A stretch of 11,265 nt of DNA from Enterobacteriaceae bacterium (lineage in GTDB: Bacteria > Pseudomonadota > Gammaproteobacteria > Enterobacterales > Enterobacteriaceae), in contig JALAGK010000540.1 of NCBI GenBank assembly GCA_022712475.1, positions 1-11,265 of the forward strand, in the 5' to 3' direction. The position numbers and the translations under genes are program-made. This document shows, piece by piece, positions 8,067-11,265 of this stretch. Positions within the stretch are counted from its first letter, which is position 1. Each line of letters opens with the position of its first letter. The notes beneath the pieces were generated by a model that saw only the letters and a program-made list of their open reading frames with translations, searched no databases and was not told where the DNA came from.

Positions 8067-8078
8067 TATCCCTATCAA
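8049..8078 (-). promoter_or_regulatory. Predicted oxyR promoter
   Basis: On the minus strand TTGATA (8073-8078, 5/6 to consensus) and TATGCT (8049-8054, 4/6) are separated by 18 bp, with a predicted start near 8042. The OxyR operator at 8030-8066 covers the -10 and the start, so bound OxyR should repress its own gene, as in E. coli. Confidence 0.6.
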
Positions 8079-8095
8079 GTCCCGTAATACATAAT
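8067..8095 (+). promoter_or_regulatory. Predicted oxyS promoter
   Basis: TATCCC (8067-8072) sits at the -35 position directly after the OxyR operator, with CATAAT (8090-8095, 5/6 to consensus) 17 bp downstream. The lack of a good -35 next to an activator site is typical of OxyR-dependent promoters. As I recall it, the E. coli oxyS promoter has the same TATCCC and 17-bp spacer before GATAAT. The predicted start is near 8102-8107. Confidence 0.75.
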
Positions 8096-8102
8096 AGGTC
8101 CT

Positions 8103-8269
8103 AACAGAGGCCTTCATCACGGTTGCCCCGGGTGAAGCTCTCTGCAGAGTAACTCTCTGAACTGACTAACGACCCGGCGCGATTTGCCAGAGCACATGTT
8201 CTGACAGAAAACGCCAAAATAAGCCAACGTGAACTTTTTGCGGACATGATGATATGTCCGCTTTTTTTT
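8103..8269 (+). ncRNA. oxyS: OxyS peroxide-induced small RNA (long variant)
   Basis: OxyS is an Hfq-dependent antisense regulator induced by OxyR under peroxide stress; in E. coli it represses fhlA, rpoS and other targets. The 3' part is unmistakable: AAGCCAACGTGAACTTTTTG (8221-8240) corresponds to the conserved unpaired Hfq-binding linker of E. coli OxyS, followed by a terminator hairpin. The 5' part differs. A first hairpin (CTTCA 8112-8116 with TGAAG 8133-8137, inner CGG/CCG) is followed by a CTCTGCAGAG palindrome (about 8139-8148) and a CAGA...TCTG hairpin (8188-8203). From the predicted start the RNA would be about 165 nt against 109 nt in E. coli. The 3' end is firm; the 5' end is predicted from promoter geometry and could be further downstream. 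Confidence 0.85.
8240..8269 (+). terminator. Rho-independent terminator of oxyS
   Basis: An 8-bp perfect stem, GCGGACAT (8240-8247) with ATGTCCGC (8254-8261), has a 6-nt loop GATGAT and is followed by eight T residues (8262-8269). It forms the 3' end of OxyS. The loop differs from the E. coli terminator loop region, which carries CUCC. Confidence 0.95.
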
Positions 8270-8309
8270 GCCCGTTGTTTACGTTCACCTGCCAGGCAAC
8301 CGCACCTGC

Positions 8310-8341
8310 AAAAAAAATGCTGGCCTTAAGCGACCAGCATT
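8310..8341 (-). terminator. Rho-independent terminator of argH
   Basis: Read on the minus strand, AATGCTGG and CCAGCATT arms (8334-8341 and 8316-8323) flank a 10-nt loop and are followed by a run of T residues (A-run at 8310-8317 on the plus strand). It lies 27 bp after the argH stop and closes the arginine operon opposite the oxyS terminator. Confidence 0.92.
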
Positions 8342-8367
8342 ATCTGTCTCATAAGTTAAACCGTTTA

Positions 8368-9741
8368 TCAGCCAAGACGCTTTTGCGCATCCGCAATGGC
8401 CTGTGCAACTTGCTGTGGGGCAACCCCGCCCTTAGCACTACGCTTATCCAGGCAGGACTGTAGCGACAACACCGGATAGACGTCATCAGCAATCACATTA
8501 CTGAATTTCTGCAGGTCGGCCAGTGCCAGCCCCTCCAGCGGTTTACCCTGGCGAATGGCTTCAACAACCGCCTCACCCACGATATGGTGCGCTTCACGAA
8601 ACGCAATACCCTTTGCCACCAGATAATCCGCAAGCTCCGTTGCGTTCGCGTAACCCTGCTGCGCCGCTTCCTGACAGCGGGGGCGACGAATCTGAATACC
8701 GTCCAGCGCCAGCGCTGCCATGTGCAGGCAGTCAAGCCAGGTATCGAGCGCGTCAAACAGACCTTCTTTGTCTTCCTGCATATCTTTATTGTACGCCAGC
8801 GGCAGGCCTTTAAGCGTCATCATCATGCCCGTGAGTGCGCCCTGCACGCGGCCACATTTACCACGAATAAGCTCCAGCGCATCCGGGTTTTTCTTCTGCG
8901 GCATCAGTGATGAACCAGAGGTCACGCGGTCAGAGAGCTCCACAAAGCCCGCTTCGCCAGAATTAAAGAAAATCAGGTCTTCGGCAAAGCGCGACAGGTG
9001 CACCATGCCAATAGAGGCATTTGAGAGCAGCTCCAGTACGTGATCGCGGTCAGACACACTGTCGAGACTGTTACGGGTCGCTGAGGCAAAGCCAAGCCAG
9101 TCTGCCAGTTGCTCGCGGTCAATATCATAAGCCGTGCCAGCCAGCGCGCCACTACCCAGTGGGCTAACGTCCAGACGCTTCACGGTATCCTGCAGGCGGC
9201 TTTCATCACGCGCCAGCATCTCAACGTAGGCCAGGCACCAGTGGGCAAAAGTCACCGGTTGCGCGCGTTGTAAGTGGGTGTAACCTGGCATGACCGCATC
9301 CTGGTTTGCCTGCGCGGTCTCCACCAACGCCTGCTGTAGCTCCCGGTTGGCACTCAGCAGTACCGTTGCCTGCTCCTTACACCACAATTTAAGGTCGGTC
9401 GCCACCTGGTCGTTACGGCTGCGCCCGGTATGCAGTTTCTTACCCAGCTGGCCGACTTTCTCAATAAGTTTACCTTCCACCCAGCTGTGAATATCTTCTG
9501 CATCGCTTTCAAGAATCTGTTGCGGATTGGCCTGCACTTGCGCCAGAAGCGCGTTCAGCGCACCTTCCAACTGCTGCTGCTCATCAGCGCTAAGCACGCC
9601 TACGGTCACCAGCGCTTTGGACCAGGCAACAGAGCCGACGATATCCTGCTCAGCCAGGCGATAGTCAAAACGCAGAGAGTCATTAAACTGCTTGAACCGC
9701 TGGTCCGCTGCCTGAGTAAAACGCCCACCCCAAAGTGCCAT
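8368..9741 (-). CDS. argH: Argininosuccinate lyase ArgH
   Basis: The last step of arginine synthesis: argininosuccinate is split into arginine and fumarate by a cytoplasmic homotetramer of the fumarase/aspartase superfamily. The ATG at 9739-9741 gives 457 residues ([10 protein letters not shown]...), the E. coli length. It has GGAG at 9749-9752, 7 nt away. The open frame runs on to 9831, but those 30 extra codons cover the argG-argH intergenic hairpin and lack family similarity. Visible features are HTGRSRND (residues 104-111), [10 protein letters not shown] with His156, and the superfamily signature [11 protein letters not shown] (276-286) with its catalytic serine loop. It is the last gene of the arg cluster, 99 bp downstream of argG, and is followed by a strong terminator. 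Confidence 0.98.
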   Translation of the reverse strand: MALWGGRFTQAADQRFKQFNDSLRFDYRLAEQDIVGSVAWSKALVTVGVLSADEQQQLEGALNALLAQVQANPQQILESDAEDIHSWVEGKLIEKVGQLGKKLHTGRSRNDQVATDLKLWCKEQATVLLSANRELQQALVETAQANQDAVMPGYTHLQRAQPVTFAHWCLAYVEMLARDESRLQDTVKRLDVSPLGSGALAGTAYDIDREQLADWLGFASATRNSLDSVSDRDHVLELLSNASIGMVHLSRFAEDLIFFNSGEAGFVELSDRVTSGSSLMPQKKNPDALELIRGKCGRVQGALTGMMMTLKGLPLAYNKDMQEDKEGLFDALDTWLDCLHMAALALDGIQIRRPRCQEAAQQGYANATELADYLVAKGIAFREAHHIVGEAVVEAIRQGKPLEGLALADLQKFSNVIADDVYPVLSLQSCLDKRSAKGGVAPQQVAQAIADAQKRLG

Positions 9742-9789
9742 AGTCATGCTCCATTTCATCTGAATCTGTTGCCCGAAGGCCGTTAATAG

Positions 9790-9815
9790 CAGGCCCGGAC
9801 AGATGCCCGGGCCTG
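9790..9815 (-). other. Intergenic hairpin between argG and argH
   Basis: A perfect 9-bp GC-rich stem, CAGGCCCGG (9790-9798) with CCGGGCCTG (9807-9815), has an 8-nt loop and lies 25 bp past the argG stop. No T-run follows on the minus strand, so it is not a typical Rho-independent terminator. It may protect the argG mRNA 3' end or tune argH levels. I see no REP/BIME sequence similarity. Confidence 0.7.
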
Positions 9816-9840
9816 TGGTACCACTCGTCAATAAGCCCGA

Positions 9841-11058
9841 TTAACGCTTTTTCTCGTTCAGCGCACGGATACGTGATGACAAAGAGAACAAGCGGATAAA
9901 GCCGCCAGCGTGGCTGTGGTCGTACACTTCATCTTCACCGAAGGTGGCGAACTCTTCGTTGTACAGGCTATTTGGCGATTTCTTCTGAATCGCGGTCACA
10001 CGGCCTTTGTACAGTTCCAGCACCACTTCACCATTAACCTCCTGGGCGAGTGATTCAGCGGCAGCCTGCAAAGACTGGCGCAGCGGGGCAAACCAACGGC
10101 CATCGTAAACCACATAAGACATTTCCAGGCCAACCTGCTCACGCCATTTGAAGCTGTCGCGATCCAGTACCAGCTGCTCAACGCCGCGCAGCGCGGCCAT
10201 CATGATGGTGCCCCCTGGAGTTTCATAACAGCCACGTGACTTAATGCCCACCAGACGGTTTTCCACGATATCCACGCGGCCTACGCCGTGTTTAGCACCA
10301 ATCTGGTTGAGTTTTTCCAGACACTGGAACGGGCTCAGCGCTTCGCCGTTTACCGCCACCACTTTGCCGTGTTCCACTTTTACCGTGACCTGCTCTGCCT
10401 GGTCCGGTGCTTCTTTCGGATCTACCGTCCAGACCCAGCAATCTTTGTTAGCCGCATTCCACGGGCTTTCCAGTACGCCACCTTCTGTTGAGATGTGCCA
10501 GGCGTTCTCGTCACGGCTGTAAATCTTCTCAAGCGATGCTGTGGTCGGGATATCGCGCTCTTTCAGGTAATCGAGCAGCGCTTCACGGGAACGCAGGTTC
10601 CACTCACGCCACGGCGCAATCACTTTAAGCTCTGGCGCCAGGGCAGCCCAGGCGGACTCAAAACGCACCTGATCGTTACCTTTACCGGTAGCACCATGGC
10701 ACAGCGCGTCTGCGCCCACTTTCTTCGCCACATCAACCAGCGCTTTGGCAATCAGCGGACGCGCCATTGAGGTACCCAGCAGATAGCTGCCTTCATACAG
10801 CGCACCGGACTGCAACACCGGATACACGTAATCGCTGATGAACTCTTCACGCGCGTCCACGACATAGCACTCGACTGCGCCAGAACGCAGCGCTTTCTGC
10901 TCAACACCTTTGAGGTCGTCACGATCCTGGCCGATGTCCACCACGCAGGCGACCACTTCACACCCTTCATAGTTTTCTTTCAGCCACGGAATGATAGCTG
11001 AGGTGTCCAGGCCGCCGGAGTAAGCCAGTACCACTTTTTTTATGCCGTGATTTTTCAT
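9841..11058 (-). CDS. argG: Argininosuccinate synthetase ArgG (short bacterial type)
   Basis: This enzyme joins citrulline and aspartate with ATP to make argininosuccinate, the step before ArgH. The ATG at 11056-11058 ([20 protein letters not shown]) gives 405 residues, with AAGGA at 11066-11070, 7 nt away. The open frame extends to 11145, but that would overlap argB and has no family support. The N-type ATP pyrophosphatase P-loop SGGLDTS is at residues 14-20; [13 protein letters not shown] and [12 protein letters not shown] are further conserved substrate-binding stretches. The length and sequence match the widespread short type. They do not match the 447-residue E. coli ArgG, whose N-terminus is quite different and whose gene lies elsewhere on the chromosome. 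It sits in a same-strand series argB-argG-argH, 25 bp after the argB stop, so cotranscription is likely. Confidence 0.98.
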   Translation of the reverse strand: MKNHGIKKVVLAYSGGLDTSAIIPWLKENYEGCEVVACVVDIGQDRDDLKGVEQKALRSGAVECYVVDAREEFISDYVYPVLQSGALYEGSYLLGTSMARPLIAKALVDVAKKVGADALCHGATGKGNDQVRFESAWAALAPELKVIAPWREWNLRSREALLDYLKERDIPTTASLEKIYSRDENAWHISTEGGVLESPWNAANKDCWVWTVDPKEAPDQAEQVTVKVEHGKVVAVNGEALSPFQCLEKLNQIGAKHGVGRVDIVENRLVGIKSRGCYETPGGTIMMAALRGVEQLVLDRDSFKWREQVGLEMSYVVYDGRWFAPLRQSLQAAAESLAQEVNGEVVLELYKGRVTAIQKKSPNSLYNEEFATFGEDEVYDHSHAGGFIRLFSLSSRIRALNEKKR

Positions 11059-11083
11059 TCTTTTTTCCTTTAAAAGCTTTGAA

Positions 11084-11265
11084 TTACGCAATAATCCGGG
11101 TACCAATCGGCACACCGTTAAACAAAGAGGGAAGCTGCTCAGCATGGCGCCAGGAGGCGATATCTACCGGGCGGCCTAACGTGCGCGCAGCATCGAGCGC
11201 CGCGTTCACTTTCACAATCATGCCGTCGGTGATAATGCCCTGCGCAATCAGCTCGTCGGCACGCG
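11084..11265 (-). CDS. argB: Acetylglutamate kinase ArgB, C-terminal part (partial)
   Basis: The last 59 codons of argB lie at the window edge; the 5' part is outside. They read [20 protein letters not shown], then a stretch with [17 protein letters not shown] and [10 protein letters not shown] before the TAA at 11084-11086. This matches the C-terminus of E. coli ArgB closely. The enzyme phosphorylates N-acetylglutamate, the second step of arginine synthesis. The conserved [10 protein letters not shown] stretch belongs to the nucleotide-binding C-lobe of the amino-acid kinase fold. The frame was translated by hand. It is upstream of argG in the presumed argCBGH operon. Confidence 0.95.
   Translation of the reverse strand, partial: RADELIAQGIITDGMIVKVNAALDAARTLGRPVDIASWRHAEQLPSLFNGVPIGTRIIA

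Noticed and set aside
8254..8463. A 69-codon open frame starting inside the oxyS terminator
   Set aside because: It begins in the terminator stem, runs through two terminators and ends antisense to argH, with no ribosome-binding site.
11059..11145. 29-codon N-terminal extension of argG overlapping argB
   Set aside because: It would overlap the argB coding region, and the AAGGA site together with family similarity places the start at 11058.
1..11265. Mobile elements, CRISPR arrays, defence islands or other novel gene clusters
   Set aside because: All coding space is filled by recognisable core enterobacterial genes in a conserved order. I saw no repeat arrays, transposase remnants, tRNA-associated attachment sites or compositional breaks.

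Overview
This is an ordinary chromosomal core segment from an enterobacterium (order Enterobacterales, most likely family Enterobacteriaceae). The proteins read as close homologues of Escherichia coli MurI, BtuB, TrmA, YijD, FabR, SthA, OxyR, ArgH and ArgB, in the same local order as in E. coli. Two points argue against Escherichia itself. An argG gene of the short (405-residue) bacterial argininosuccinate synthetase type sits between argB and argH. The OxyS small RNA also looks longer than, and different at its 5' end from, the 109-nt E. coli RNA. I cannot name the genus from the sequence alone.

Layout: 1-351 is the promoter and leader region of a ribosomal RNA operon read leftwards (P1, P2, boxB/boxA); the 16S gene begins just outside the window. 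Next come murI (352-1203, -) and btuB (1148-2983, -), whose coding regions overlap by 56 bp. btuB is preceded by a cobalamin riboswitch and a promoter that lies back to back with the trmA promoter (about 3214-3344). trmA (3345-4445, +) converges on the yijD-fabR pair (4502-5508, -), with two hairpin terminators between them. sthA (5708-7108, +) is divergent from fabR and its 3' end overlaps convergent oxyR (7091-8008, -) by 18 bp. The oxyR-oxyS intergenic region holds an OxyR operator and the OxyS RNA (about 8103-8269, +). The arginine genes argB (partial), argG and argH follow on the minus strand (11265 to 8368), ending in a terminator that faces the oxyS terminator.

How the genes relate: murI (D-glutamate for peptidoglycan), the rrn operon and trmA (tRNA m5U54) are growth-linked functions. 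btuB imports cobalamin and is shut down by it through its leader. fabR (unsaturated fatty-acid repressor) is translationally linked to the membrane protein gene yijD. sthA (soluble transhydrogenase) and oxyR/oxyS (peroxide response) form a redox neighbourhood. argB, argG and argH encode three steps of arginine synthesis.

I found no mobile element, CRISPR array, phage gene, toxin-antitoxin pair or defence system, and no sign of a previously undescribed multi-gene system. The points worth a second look are regulatory: the rearranged OxyS RNA, the symmetrical btuB/trmA promoter region with MetJ-like boxes, the argG placement, and several gene overlaps.
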